NCBI RefSeq assembly: GCF_014237835.1
Contig: NZ_JACJVI010000010.1
Span: forward strand, 1-64,000
Source of the DNA: Rhizobium sp. AQ_MP
Lineage (GTDB): Bacteria > Pseudomonadota > Alphaproteobacteria > Rhizobiales > Rhizobiaceae
Reading direction: 5' to 3'
Length of the DNA: 64,000 nucleotides
Shown: piece after piece, positions 1 through 9,526 of the stretch
How positions within the stretch are numbered: the stretch's first letter is position 1
Layout of the letters: each line of letters begins with the position of its first letter
Notes under the pieces: model-generated
The model's database searches: none
Told to the model about the DNA's origin: nothing
Seen by the model: only the letters and a program-made list of their open reading frames with translations
Translations under genes and position numbers: made by a program

Positions 1-57
1 TCGTATGCCGGCATCCGTTCCCTCTTTGATATGTGGTTTGCCCAGCGTTTCGAATAG
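1..57 (+). CDS. C-terminal end of an unidentified protein (partial)
   Basis: The first 57 bases read as an open frame on the plus strand from the window edge to a TAG stop at 55-57, encoding 18 residues that end in MWFAQRFE. The stop abuts the stop codon of the convergent gene that begins at 58, a packing expected of two real convergent genes. Only the tail is visible and I do not recognise the family; a chance frame this short cannot be excluded. Confidence 0.4.
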   Translation, partial: SYAGIRSLFDMWFAQRFE

Positions 58-828
58 TTATGCGACCCTTTCGAGCGCTCCTGAAATCAAGTCCGCGAGA
101 TAGCCGGAGACAGCCTCGACGCCCGCTTCGTCGCGCACGAGGTCGTTGCGAACCTCGATCATGACATTGGCCAGACCAAGCGGCAGCGCATGGAGGCGCA
201 GCGTATGCGTCACGCCATCTTCGGGCCCGTAAGGCGAGTTTCGGTCGACGCGATAGGGACCGACGGCGGCGGCCTCCAGCATCGCATCCGCCAGACGGCT
301 GTCGGTGTCGTGCAGAATGCCGATCTCAACCTCCCGCGGCTTGCCGAAATAGACGGGCGTGAAGGTATGGATGGTCACGACGACGGGCTTGCGCCCCTCC
401 CCGGCGATCCTGGAAACCTCGGCCGAAACGCGATCGTGAAACGGAATGTAAAGGGCAGCCGTCCGCGCGTAACGCTCCGCCGGCGCCAGGTCCCGGTTCC
501 CAGGGATGTCGTAGATCTCGCTCTTCTCCGGCATGGCGGCAGGCGATTCCGGGGGACGGTTGCAGTCGTAGATCAGCCGGGAAAAGCGCTGGTGAACCAG
601 CACCCCGTCCAGCGCAGCCGAGAGGCGGCGGGCGATGGCCAGAGCACCGGGATCCCATGCGATGTGGCTGGAAAGCGCTTCCGCCGAGAGGCCCAGATCT
701 CCGGCAGCGGCCGGCAGCACGGCGGAGGCATGCTCGCATACAAGCACAACGCCGCTGGCCCCTGTTGCATTCTCCAATGCAACAGCTTCACCATCCGATG
801 CTGTCAGGATCCCCGACCTCAAAAGCAT
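58..828 (-). CDS. N-formylglutamate amidohydrolase family protein
   Basis: A 256-residue protein of the FGase family (PF05013), which hydrolyses N-formyl-glutamate or related N-acylated amino acids in the cytoplasm using a metal centre. Family signatures visible are CEHAS at residues 31-35, DCNRPPE at 89-95, HTFTPVY at 154-160 and the acidic EVRND segment near 225-229. The length matches stand-alone members of the family. No hut genes (histidine degradation) are adjacent, so a role in histidine catabolism is not supported by context. It is convergent with the gene ending at 57 and faces away from the RpiR regulator at 1012. The family call is strong; the substrate is inferred only. Confidence 0.85.
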   Translation of the reverse strand: MLLRSGILTASDGEAVALENATGASGVVLVCEHASAVLPAAAGDLGLSAEALSSHIAWDPGALAIARRLSAALDGVLVHQRFSRLIYDCNRPPESPAAMPEKSEIYDIPGNRDLAPAERYARTAALYIPFHDRVSAEVSRIAGEGRKPVVVTIHTFTPVYFGKPREVEIGILHDTDSRLADAMLEAAAVGPYRVDRNSPYGPEDGVTHTLRLHALPLGLANVMIEVRNDLVRDEAGVEAVSGYLADLISGALERVA

Positions 829-1011
829 GCTGAAATTCCCCCGGGCTCGTTTGCCCCTGCTCTTTCCGAAGAGAATTCTTCACGGTTAAGCGTCTGTCAA
901 TCCGCCACTGAAAATTTCTCTTCAAAGAGAGATTGACTCAATTGTGACAGCGAGGCTTAATCCTGAAAAAGCCGGCGACAGATCGGCTTGAGGGGAGTCA
1001 ATCGGTCCTTG

Positions 1012-1881
1012 ATGAATGCGTCCACGACGGTGTCGGACGTGATCCATGCCCATTTCGATGGGCTGACGCGTGCCGAGCGGCAGCTGGCCGAGAGCCTGCT
1101 GCAGAACTACCCGGTCTCCGGATTGGGCAGCATAACCACCGTTGCCGAAAATGCGGGTGTGTCGACGCCAACTGTCGCACGCATGGTTCAGAAGCTCGGC
1201 TACAAGGGTTATCCCGAATTCCAGGCGCATCTCCACCAGGAGCTCGAGGCAACGATCTCGAACCCGATTGCCAAGCACGATCGTTGGGCCACCAACGCGC
1301 CCAACCGCCATATTCTCAACCGCTTCGCCGAGGCGGTCATGGCCAACCTGCGCAATTCCCTCGGAGAGCTGCGAACGGCCACATTCGATGATGCAGCCCG
1401 TTTGCTGGGTGATCGTGACCGCAGCCTTTATTTCGTCGGCGGTCGCATCACGGGGGCTCTGGCCGAATACTTCTTCACCCATATGCAGGTGATACGTCCG
1501 CGTACGACGCTGATGTCCTCGAATGCCAGTTCCTGGCCGCAACACGTGCTCAACATGCAGGCCGGCGATGTTCTGGTGATCTTCGATATCAGACGCTACG
1601 AGGCCGACCTGACGACTTTGGCGGAAGTCGCGCGCACCAATGGCGTCGAGATCATCGTCTTCACGGACCAGTGGATGTCTCCGGTGGCACAATATGCCCG
1701 GCATTGTTTCAAGCTGCACATCGAGGCACCTTCGGCCTGGGATAGTTCCGTGGTGACGTTGTTCGTCGTTGAGGCATTGATCGAAGCCGTGCAGAGTTCG
1801 TCCTGGGACGAGACGCGCGAGCGCATCAATACCCTGGAGGGGCTCTTCGAACAGGCCCGCCTGTTCCGGAGACCCCGATGA
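1012..1881 (+). CDS. MurR/RpiR-family transcriptional regulator (HTH + SIS)
   Basis: A 289-residue DNA-binding regulator with an N-terminal RpiR-type helix-turn-helix (about residues 25-65, containing VAENAGVSTPTVARMV) and a C-terminal SIS sugar-phosphate-binding fold (about 120-260). RpiR proteins usually sense a phosphorylated or small polar metabolite and control adjacent transport or catabolic genes. It lies 147 bp upstream of a complete ABC importer operon in the same direction, so it is the likely local regulator. I chose ATG 1012; an in-frame TTG at 988 would add eight residues, but the purine-rich AGGGGAG at 991-997 lies between them. The target ligand cannot be told from sequence. 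Confidence 0.87.
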   Translation: MNASTTVSDVIHAHFDGLTRAERQLAESLLQNYPVSGLGSITTVAENAGVSTPTVARMVQKLGYKGYPEFQAHLHQELEATISNPIAKHDRWATNAPNRHILNRFAEAVMANLRNSLGELRTATFDDAARLLGDRDRSLYFVGGRITGALAEYFFTHMQVIRPRTTLMSSNASSWPQHVLNMQAGDVLVIFDIRRYEADLTTLAEVARTNGVEIIVFTDQWMSPVAQYARHCFKLHIEAPSAWDSSVVTLFVVEALIEAVQSSSWDETRERINTLEGLFEQARLFRRPR

Positions 1882-2028
1882 GCATTTAACGCCGATAGGG
1901 AGGATAGGATTAGAAAGCAGGGAGCGGCGGTTGCAAACAGAAGCCGTCGAACTCGCCGACCGTCATATAACGATAACACAGCGCACCTAAGTGAACCGCA
2001 TCGCTGCCAACCTCAGAGGAGAAATACA

Positions 2029-3132
2029 GTGAACAATTTCCGCAAGATCCTGTCGATGACGACCGCCCTGGTCATGGCGACCTCGGCCGTTGCCGTTGCC
2101 GAGCCGAGTGCCGAGCTCATCGAAGCTGCCAAGAAGGAAGGCATGCTGACCACGATCGCCCTCCCCCACGACTGGTGCGGTTACGGCGAAGTCATCGCTG
2201 CCTTCAAGAAGAAGTATCCGGAAATCACCGTCAACGAACTGAACCCGGATGCCGGTTCGGCCGACGAAGTCGAAGCCATCAAGGCAAACAAGGACAACAA
2301 GGGCCCGCAGGCTCCTGACGTCGTCGACGTTGGTCTCGCTTTCGGTCCGCAGATGAAGGCCGAAGGCCTGCTGCAGCCCTACAAGGTCTCCACCTGGGAC
2401 GAAATCCCGGATAACATCAAGGACGCCGAAGGCTACTGGTACGGCGACTACTACGGCGTCATGTCCTTCCTGGTGAACAAGGACCTGGTTGCCAACACAC
2501 CGAAGGACTGGGCTGACCTCCTGAAGCCGGAATATGCCGGTCAGGTTGCTCTCGCCGGCGACCCGCGCGCCTCCAACCAGGCCATCCTCGGCGTTCTCGC
2601 CGCTGGCATGGCAACGGGTGCAGCCGCTGGCAAGGACGCTGGCGAAGCCGGTCTGAAGTACTTCGCCGAACTCAACAAGGCCGGCAACTTCGTTCCGGTC
2701 ATCGGCAAGTCCGGCACGCTCGCCCAGGGCGCGACCCCGATCGTCGTCATGTGGGACTACAACGCGCTTTCGGCCCGTGACACGCTTGCCGGCAATCCGC
2801 CGGTCGAAGTCGTCGTTCCGGAAAAGGGCATCCTGGCCGGCGTCTACGTGCAGGGCATCTCCGCTTACGCCCCGCATCCGAACGCAGCAAAGCTGTGGAT
2901 GGAGCACCTCTACTCGGACGAAGGTCAGCTCGGCTGGCTGAAGGGCTACTGCCACCCGGCCCGCTTCAACGCCATGGTCAAGGCCGGCAAGGTTCCGCAG
3001 GACCTGATCGACAAGCTGCCGCCGGCTGAATCCTACGAAAAGGCCTACTTCCCGACGCTCGAAGAAGTCGACGCCAACAAGGCTGCCGTTGTCGGCGGCT
3101 GGGACAGCGTCGTCGGCGCCAACGTTCAGTAA
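2029..3132 (+). CDS. ABC transporter periplasmic substrate-binding protein (family 1)
   Basis: A 367-residue extracellular solute-binding protein. The N-terminus has a Sec signal peptide with a basic start, a hydrophobic core (ALVMATSAVAVA) and a likely cut near residue 24; there is no lipobox cysteine. The fold resembles the iron/polyamine/2-aminoethylphosphonate binding-protein group, with WCGYGEVIAAFKKKYPEI followed by a long two-lobe body. The start is GTG 2029 behind AGAGGAGA. It is the first structural gene of an importer operon with two permeases and one ATPase downstream. A stable hairpin just after the stop probably raises its expression over the membrane components. The substrate is unknown; a small organic anion, phosphonate or polyamine-like compound would all fit. 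Confidence 0.88.
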   Translation: MNNFRKILSMTTALVMATSAVAVAEPSAELIEAAKKEGMLTTIALPHDWCGYGEVIAAFKKKYPEITVNELNPDAGSADEVEAIKANKDNKGPQAPDVVDVGLAFGPQMKAEGLLQPYKVSTWDEIPDNIKDAEGYWYGDYYGVMSFLVNKDLVANTPKDWADLLKPEYAGQVALAGDPRASNQAILGVLAAGMATGAAAGKDAGEAGLKYFAELNKAGNFVPVIGKSGTLAQGATPIVVMWDYNALSARDTLAGNPPVEVVVPEKGILAGVYVQGISAYAPHPNAAKLWMEHLYSDEGQLGWLKGYCHPARFNAMVKAGKVPQDLIDKLPPAESYEKAYFPTLEEVDANKAAVVGGWDSVVGANVQ

Positions 3133-3148
3133 GTCGAGACCTTGATGT

Positions 3149-3180
3149 GCCGCCCCGATCTTTTCTAAGGTCGGGGCGGC
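3149..3180 (+). terminator. Intra-operon hairpin after the binding-protein gene
   Basis: A perfect 10-bp GC-rich inverted repeat (3149-3158 with 3171-3180), extended to 12 bp by a G-U and a G-C pair, with an 8-base loop and only a weak T-rich tail (ATTTTAAG at 3187-3194). It lies between the binding-protein gene and the first permease. By analogy with other ABC operons it is likely a partial terminator or 3' mRNA-stabilising stem that sets a high binding-protein to permease ratio. Confidence 0.6.
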
Positions 3181-3230
3181 GCTCGCATTTTAAGAAGATC
3201 CGTCGAAACGCGGACAGAGGGGCAGATCGA

Positions 3231-4121
3231 ATGTCGACAGAGGCGGTGAGTCCGGGCCATCAGGCGCGGCCACGAACGAAACTTCCACTTCACTGGCTGG
3301 GCGTCGTGCCTTTCGCAGCCTTTGTGATTCTCTTCTTGATCCTGCCGACCATGAAGATCGTCATCGGCGCCTTTCAGCGGCCGGACGGTTCCTTCACGCT
3401 CGACAACATCGGCGGTCTCTTTACGCCTTCGATCATGGCGGCCTACTGGATCTCCATCAAGATCAGCCTCGCCTCGGCCATTCTGGGCTGCCTGATCGGT
3501 TTTGGCGTAGCGGCTGCCGTTGTCCTCGGTGGCCTGCCGCAGTGGATCCGCGGCCCGCTCCTCACCTTCTCGGGCGTTGCTTCCAACTTCGCCGGCGTGC
3601 CGCTGGCCTTCGCCTTCCTTGCGACGCTCGGCCCCGTCGGCATGCTGACCGTCTTTCTGAAGACCCAGCTCGGCATCGATCTGCGCCTGCTCGGCTTCAA
3701 TCTTCTGTCCTTCTGGGGGCTCACGGTCACCTATCTCTTCTTCCAGATCCCGCTGATGATCCTCATCATCACGCCGGCGCTCGACGGCCTGAAACGCGAG
3801 TGGCGTGAAGCGGCATCGATCCTTGGTGCGACCAATGCGCAATACTGGCGCCTCGTCGCCTTCCCGATCCTGTTGCCCTCGATCCTCGGCACCATGGCAC
3901 TTCTCTTTGCAAACGCCTTCGGCGCCGTCGCAACCGCGATCGCCCTGACGGGCTCGTCGCTGAATATCGTTCCGATCCTGCTTTTCGCCCAGATCCGCGG
4001 CGATGTGCTGGGTGATCCCCATCTCGGCTACGCGCTCGCCTTCGGCATGATCGTCGTCACCGGTGTGGCCAATGCTCTCTATATCTGGCTGCGCGCCCGC
4101 AGCGAAAGGTGGCTGAAATGA
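3231..4121 (+). CDS. ABC transporter permease, subunit 1
   Basis: A 296-residue inner-membrane permease with about six transmembrane helices. The ATPase-coupling EAA loop is visible as REAASILGATNAQYWRLV, around residue 190. It belongs to the PotB/ThiP-like permease group matching a family 1 binding protein. I chose ATG 3231, preceded by AGAGGGGCAG; an upstream in-frame extension to 3147 would run through the hairpin and is not credible. The stop overlaps the start of the second permease by four bases (ATGA), showing translational coupling. Confidence 0.88.
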   Translation: MSTEAVSPGHQARPRTKLPLHWLGVVPFAAFVILFLILPTMKIVIGAFQRPDGSFTLDNIGGLFTPSIMAAYWISIKISLASAILGCLIGFGVAAAVVLGGLPQWIRGPLLTFSGVASNFAGVPLAFAFLATLGPVGMLTVFLKTQLGIDLRLLGFNLLSFWGLTVTYLFFQIPLMILIITPALDGLKREWREAASILGATNAQYWRLVAFPILLPSILGTMALLFANAFGAVATAIALTGSSLNIVPILLFAQIRGDVLGDPHLGYALAFGMIVVTGVANALYIWLRARSERWLK

Positions 4122-4900
4122 AGCGCTTTTGGGCCTGGGGGGCCCTGATCTTCGGCCTCCTCTATTTCTTCTTGCCGCTGATCGGCATGACCAACTTCTC
4201 CCTGAAAATGCGGCGTGGGGAATACTCCTTCGATGCCTATGCCAAGGTGCTGACCGATCCGCGTTTCCAAGAAACTTTCACCTATTCGGTCACGATGGCG
4301 CTGGTCACCATCCTCTTCGGCATCTTTCTGGTCGTTCCAACCGCCTACTGGGTGCGCCTCAAACTGCCGTGGCTCAGGCCCTATATCGAATTCGTCACGC
4401 TCCTGCCGCTGGTCATTCCCGCGATCGTCATCGTCTTCGGCTATATCCGGCTCTACAACACATCGAGCTGGCTGCCGCTGACGGGTTCGGCCTTCGGCAC
4501 GGATATTCTGCTGATGTTCGGCTATGCGACGCTTGCTCTGCCCTATATGTATCGCGCTGTCGACACGGGCCTTCGCACCATCGACATCGGCACGCTGACG
4601 GAGGCTGCCCAGAGCCTCGGTGCCGGCTGGTTCACGATCATCTCCAAGATCATCCTGCCAAACGTACTGGTGGCCGTGCTCTCGGGCGCCTTCCTGACCT
4701 TTGCGATCGTCATCGGTGAATTCACCATGGCGGCCCTGCTCAACAAGCCGGCATTCGGACCCTTCATGCAGCTGCTCGGCGCCAACAGGGCCTATGAACC
4801 CGCCGCCCTTGCGGTCATTGCCTTCGGCATCACCTGGGGCTGCCTCGGTCTGATCCAGCTTGTCTCCCGCCTCCAGAAAACAGCCCCTCGCCAGGCCTGA
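4118..4900 (+). CDS. ABC transporter permease, subunit 2
   Basis: A 260-residue PotC-like permease and the heterodimer partner of the preceding subunit. It has about six hydrophobic helices and the EAA coupling loop TEAAQSLGAGWFTIISKIILP in the second half. Start ATG 4118 overlaps the previous stop by four bases; a GTG at 4109 is possible but less likely. The ATPase gene begins 12 bp after its stop, so all components of one importer are encoded contiguously. Confidence 0.88.
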   Translation: MKRFWAWGALIFGLLYFFLPLIGMTNFSLKMRRGEYSFDAYAKVLTDPRFQETFTYSVTMALVTILFGIFLVVPTAYWVRLKLPWLRPYIEFVTLLPLVIPAIVIVFGYIRLYNTSSWLPLTGSAFGTDILLMFGYATLALPYMYRAVDTGLRTIDIGTLTEAAQSLGAGWFTIISKIILPNVLVAVLSGAFLTFAIVIGEFTMAALLNKPAFGPFMQLLGANRAYEPAALAVIAFGITWGCLGLIQLVSRLQKTAPRQA

Positions 4901-4912
4901 GGAATTCTTTTC

Positions 4913-5965
4913 ATGACCTTCCTGACCCTCTCTCATCTCAAGAAATCCTTCGGCGCCACCCAGGTCGTTCACGACTTCAACATGGCGATCGAAAAGGGCG
5001 AATTCATCTCCTTCCTCGGGCCCTCCGGCTGCGGCAAGACCACGGTACTGCGCATGATCGCAGGCTTCGAGACGCCGTCCGGCGGCACGATCGAAATTGC
5101 CGGCAAGGACCAGACGAACCTGAAGCCGAACCAGCGCAACATCGGCATGGTCTTCCAGGCCTACGCGCTGTTTCCCAACATGAACGTCTTCGACAATGTG
5201 GCCTTCGGCCTGAAGATCGCAGGCCAGCCCAAGGCCGACATCGACAAGCGCGTGAAGGAAATGCTGGCGCTGATCCATCTCGATCATCTTGCGGAGCGCT
5301 ACCCTTACCAGCTGTCGGGCGGCCAGCAGCAGCGCGTCGCACTTGCCCGCGCGCTGGCACCGAAGCCGCAGGTCCTTCTACTCGACGAGCCGCTCTCGGC
5401 GCTTGACGCCAAGATCCGCGTCTCCTTGCGCGAAGAGATTCGCCACATCCAGCAGCAGCTCGGCATCACCACGGTCTTTGTCACCCATGACCAGGAAGAG
5501 GCGCTGTCGATCTCCGACCGCATCGTCGTCATGAATGCCGGCAAGGCCGATCAGATCGGCACGCCATTCGAGATCTACAACCGCCCGACCACCCGCTTCG
5601 TCGCCTCATTCGTCGGCACGCTCAACGTGCTCGACGCCGTCGTGACCGATCAGGGCGCCGGCATCGTGAAGATCGGCGGCAAAACGCTGGCGATCAAGGA
5701 GACGATCCCGGCGGCCAATGGCTCGACTATCCAGCTTGCGATGCGCCCGGAAGCAGGAACGCTTGCAGCTGCGGATGAGGCGACGGTTGAGGGCAATGTC
5801 ACCTCCAGCCAGTTCTTGGGCTCGGTCATCCGCACCCGCATCGATGTCGGCGGCAAGACACTCTCCTTCGACACCTTCAACGACCCGGGTAGCAGGCCGC
5901 CTGTCGTCGGCGACACTGTCGGCGTCAAGATCGACCCCTCGGCCTTGATCGTGCTGGCCAACTGA
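4913..5965 (+). CDS. ABC transporter ATP-binding protein (PotA-like, with TOBE domain)
   Basis: A 350-residue cytoplasmic ATPase that powers the importer. Walker [10 protein letters not shown] is at residues 36-44, the Q-loop near 81, the LSGGQQQR signature at 133-140, Walker B LLLDEP at 154-159 and the H-loop in FVTHDQEEA around 190. A C-terminal TOBE-type regulatory region (about 280-350) fits the spermidine/putrescine/iron/sulfate importer class. It is the last transport gene of the operon; a strong intrinsic terminator follows at 5996-6021, before the dehydrogenase gene. Confidence 0.92.
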   Translation: MTFLTLSHLKKSFGATQVVHDFNMAIEKGEFISFLGPSGCGKTTVLRMIAGFETPSGGTIEIAGKDQTNLKPNQRNIGMVFQAYALFPNMNVFDNVAFGLKIAGQPKADIDKRVKEMLALIHLDHLAERYPYQLSGGQQQRVALARALAPKPQVLLLDEPLSALDAKIRVSLREEIRHIQQQLGITTVFVTHDQEEALSISDRIVVMNAGKADQIGTPFEIYNRPTTRFVASFVGTLNVLDAVVTDQGAGIVKIGGKTLAIKETIPAANGSTIQLAMRPEAGTLAAADEATVEGNVTSSQFLGSVIRTRIDVGGKTLSFDTFNDPGSRPPVVGDTVGVKIDPSALIVLAN

Positions 5966-5995
5966 GGCACACCACATCACCGGACAAGACTATCG

Positions 5996-6021
5996 AATGC
6001 CGTCCGTGAGGGCGGCATTTT
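5996..6021 (+). terminator. Rho-independent terminator after the ABC operon
   Basis: A 10-bp stem with one G-U pair (5996-6005 with 6010-6019), a GTGA tetraloop and a TTTT tail running into TCTTC. It ends about 5 bp before the Shine-Dalgarno AGGAGG of the downstream dehydrogenase, so that gene must depend on read-through or on a promoter embedded here. Confidence 0.75.
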
Positions 6022-6038
6022 CTTCAGGAGGAGGCCCC

Positions 6039-7082
<1,044 letters not shown>

Positions 7083-7121
7083 TGGACGCCGATCCCGCCG
7101 AATTCCGCTCGCTGGTGGGAT

Positions 7122-7133
7122 AGCGTTAACGCT
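7122..7133. promoter_or_regulatory. Perfect 12-bp palindrome upstream of the PotD-like gene
   Basis: AGCGTTAACGCT is a perfect palindrome 50 bp before the PotD-like start codon. Its symmetry and central CG-rich half-sites are of the kind bound by dimeric repressors. No regulator gene is adjacent, so the function is only a suggestion. Confidence 0.3.
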
Positions 7134-7183
7134 CCTGTGCTGAAATTCGTCTGCACGAAACCGGAAACGGATCGGGAACCGCG

Positions 7184-8341
7184 ATGGGCAAGCAGACGAA
7201 ACCAGCGGAAATGGACGCCGAGGGCTTCATGGCCGAGTTCATGCGGCTGAAGCGCGGATCGGTGACGCGGAGGCATTTCCTGGCGGTCACCGGCCTTGCC
7301 GCCGCCGGCCTGCTTCTTGGCGGAGCGGGTCGGCCCAGTTTTGCGGCTGCATCCCAATCGACGCTGGGCAAGAAGGTTTCGCTCGCGACCTGGCCGAACT
7401 ATCATGATCCCCAGACCTTTGAGGACTTCACTGCGAAACACGGCGTAGAGGTCGAGGTGTCCATCATCGGCTCGAATGAGGGGACGCTGAAGGCGCTGGA
7501 AAGCGGCCGCACATGGGACATCATCATTCCGACGCAGTATGCCATCGCCACCTATGTTGATCGAGGCATGCTGGAGCCACTCGACCTCGGACGCATTCCG
7601 AATTTCGATCTTTCAGTCCAGACTGACCGCTACGTGAAACCCGGCATGATGGGAAGCGCCACCTATGCGGTCCCGAAGAATGCCGGCACAAGCGGGATCG
7701 CCTGCAATACCAGAGAACTGGACCCGGTCGAGACCTGGCGGGATTTCTTCGACCGGGCGATGGACGAAGCCTCGGGACGGGCGATCGTGCATGACTACCA
7801 GCTCACCGCAATCGGCAGCGCACTGGTCGCTCTCGGCTTCGACTTCAACTCGCTCGACCCCGGCGAACTGACCAAGGCGGAAGAGCTATTGATGCAGGTT
7901 CGACCACATCTGCTGGCCGTCGACAGCGATTATCAGCCGGCTATGCGCACGGGCGAGGCATGGATGACGATGTGCTGGAGCAACGATGCACTGCAGATGC
8001 AGCGGGACATGCCGGAAATCACCTACCGGATCGCGACCGATGGCGGCGAGATCTGGACCGACTACTACGCGATTTCCGCCAAGGCCCACAACAAGTCGGG
8101 CGCCTACGCGCTCGTCAACCATCTGCTCGACCCCAAGATCGCCGCCCGCGAGCACCTCGTCCATGGGGGCACAGCAACTGACAGCCGCGTCCGGGCGCTG
8201 TTGCCCGAGGAAATCCTAAGCAACGAAATCGCCTACCCGGACGAAGCCAGCCTCGGGCCGCTCGAATTCGGTCTGGCTGCGATGATGATCGATCCGACTC
8301 GCGCGGCGATTATGAACCGCTTTCGCGCGGCCCGCGGCTGA
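7184..8341 (+). CDS. PotD-like polyamine-type binding protein with Tat signal
   Basis: A 385-residue extracellular solute-binding protein of the spermidine/putrescine (PotD/PotF) group. The N-terminus carries a twin-arginine motif, VTRRHFLAVTG near residues 27-37, followed by a hydrophobic stretch and an Ala-rich cut site near residue 57, so it is probably exported folded by Tat. The mature part has the WPNYHDPQTFEDFTAKHG start and DYYAISAKAHNKSGAY segment typical of this family. No permease or ATPase genes follow; it may serve the importer upstream or a system encoded elsewhere. Start ATG 7184 is behind a modest purine stretch. Confidence 0.82.
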   Translation: MGKQTKPAEMDAEGFMAEFMRLKRGSVTRRHFLAVTGLAAAGLLLGGAGRPSFAAASQSTLGKKVSLATWPNYHDPQTFEDFTAKHGVEVEVSIIGSNEGTLKALESGRTWDIIIPTQYAIATYVDRGMLEPLDLGRIPNFDLSVQTDRYVKPGMMGSATYAVPKNAGTSGIACNTRELDPVETWRDFFDRAMDEASGRAIVHDYQLTAIGSALVALGFDFNSLDPGELTKAEELLMQVRPHLLAVDSDYQPAMRTGEAWMTMCWSNDALQMQRDMPEITYRIATDGGEIWTDYYAISAKAHNKSGAYALVNHLLDPKIAAREHLVHGGTATDSRVRALLPEEILSNEIAYPDEASLGPLEFGLAAMMIDPTRAAIMNRFRAARG

Positions 8342-8407
8342 CGCATCCGATGGGAAGTGCTAGGCACGGACTGCGCCCCTCTGTCGCGCTCCTCAGCAAG
8401 GTTTCCC

Positions 8408-9277
8408 ATGCCGCAGATTTCCATCATCGACACCATTTCCGATCCTGGCAAGCCGGACCGCCCCAACGAGGATCGCCTCGGCTACAATCGAAACGCGGCC
8501 TTCGTGATTGACGGAGCAACGGGCCTCGGCGACCGCCAGTTCATGGACGGCTACGGCTCCGACGCCGCCTGGATCGCCGAATTCGCTGCGATCCGCTTTG
8601 CCGAACGTCTGGACAGAACCGCTGACCCGAAAACGGTCCTGAGAACGGTCTCGCAAGAGGCCCGCAACACCTTCATCGCCACAGCCGGCGACCAGCCGCG
8701 CTACGCCTGGCCGCTCTGCAGCCTGACGGCCCTCCAGACAACGGCATCCGGCTTCCGCTGGTTCGGCCTTGGCGACAGCTGCATGTATATCCTGCATGAC
8801 GACGGACGCGCCGACTTCGTCATCCCGATCCCCGGCGCCTATGAATGGGAACAGCATCAGGCTGCCAAGCACATTGCCCGCCTCGGCGGCATAGGAGCGG
8901 CCAACATAGCAACCAGTGATCCGGAAACCCTGGCAAACCTGCGAGAGGGACGCGCGCGACAGAACACGCCCGGGGGCGCCACCTGGACCTTCGGCGTTGT
9001 CCCCGAAGCCGCCGATCACCTCGCCATGGTCGACGTGGCCATATACGGCGGCGGCGCAACCGCCATCCTCTGCTCCGACGGGCTGGCCGACCTAGTCGCC
9101 CTCTACAAGCTCTACGACGCAGCGGTGCTGATCCAGCGGGCAGCAACCGCCGGGCTGAAGTCACTGGTCACGGAGCTTCGCCACATGGAGCGAGAGGTCG
9201 ACCCGGATGGGTTGAAATATCCGCGCTACAAACAGAGCGACGACACGACAGCCATCCTGCTGAGGCTTGAGGCGTAA
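8408..9277 (+). CDS. PP2C-family serine/threonine phosphatase-like protein
   Basis: A 289-residue cytoplasmic protein of the PP2C (PPM) superfamily. Metal-binding signatures are NED at residues 20-22 and DGATG at 35-39, with LCSDGLADL (metal/phosphate site) near residue 220 and the closing DDTTAIL motif near the C-terminus. This subgroup is a stand-alone phosphatase found widely in Alphaproteobacteria with no defined target. Start ATG 8408 is preferred; a TTG-led extension to 8357 has no family support. No kinase gene is adjacent. Confidence 0.8.
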   Translation: MPQISIIDTISDPGKPDRPNEDRLGYNRNAAFVIDGATGLGDRQFMDGYGSDAAWIAEFAAIRFAERLDRTADPKTVLRTVSQEARNTFIATAGDQPRYAWPLCSLTALQTTASGFRWFGLGDSCMYILHDDGRADFVIPIPGAYEWEQHQAAKHIARLGGIGAANIATSDPETLANLREGRARQNTPGGATWTFGVVPEAADHLAMVDVAIYGGGATAILCSDGLADLVALYKLYDAAVLIQRAATAGLKSLVTELRHMEREVDPDGLKYPRYKQSDDTTAILLRLEA

Positions 9278-9397
9278 AGGCAATTAGGAATCCGCCTCAA
9301 TACATTATCGCCGAATTTGGAATCGGTTTGTGAGCGTGTTCGCGCGCTGGATGAGGCAAACGCCGGGTTCTCGGCACCAGCGGCTACCCTAGCGGCA

Positions 9398-9516
9398 GCC
9401 CCTCATCCGCCTGCCGACACCTTCTCCCCGCAGGCGGGGGGAAGGCCAGTGCGGCCGGCGTTTTGCCCCCTTCTCCCCGTTCACGGGGAGAAGGTCCCGG
9501 CAGGGGGATGAGGGGC
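9398..9516. repeat. RIME-like palindromic repeat
   Basis: A roughly 119-bp element bounded by imperfect inverted repeats of about 32 bp (9399-9430 against 9484-9516), starting GCCCCTCATCC and ending GGATGAGGGGC. Each half contains its own hairpin, CTTCTCCCCG pairing with CGGGG(G)GAAG. Architecture and base content match the Rhizobium-specific intergenic mosaic elements (RIME1) known from rhizobial genomes. It lies between convergent PP2C-like and metH genes and may also end transcription. Confidence 0.75.
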
Positions 9517-9526
9517 AATCCAATCT

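Noticed and set aside
3147..3230. Longer N-terminus for the first permease
   Set aside because: It would start inside the intercistronic hairpin and add a basic, non-conserved segment; ATG 3231 has a good ribosome site.
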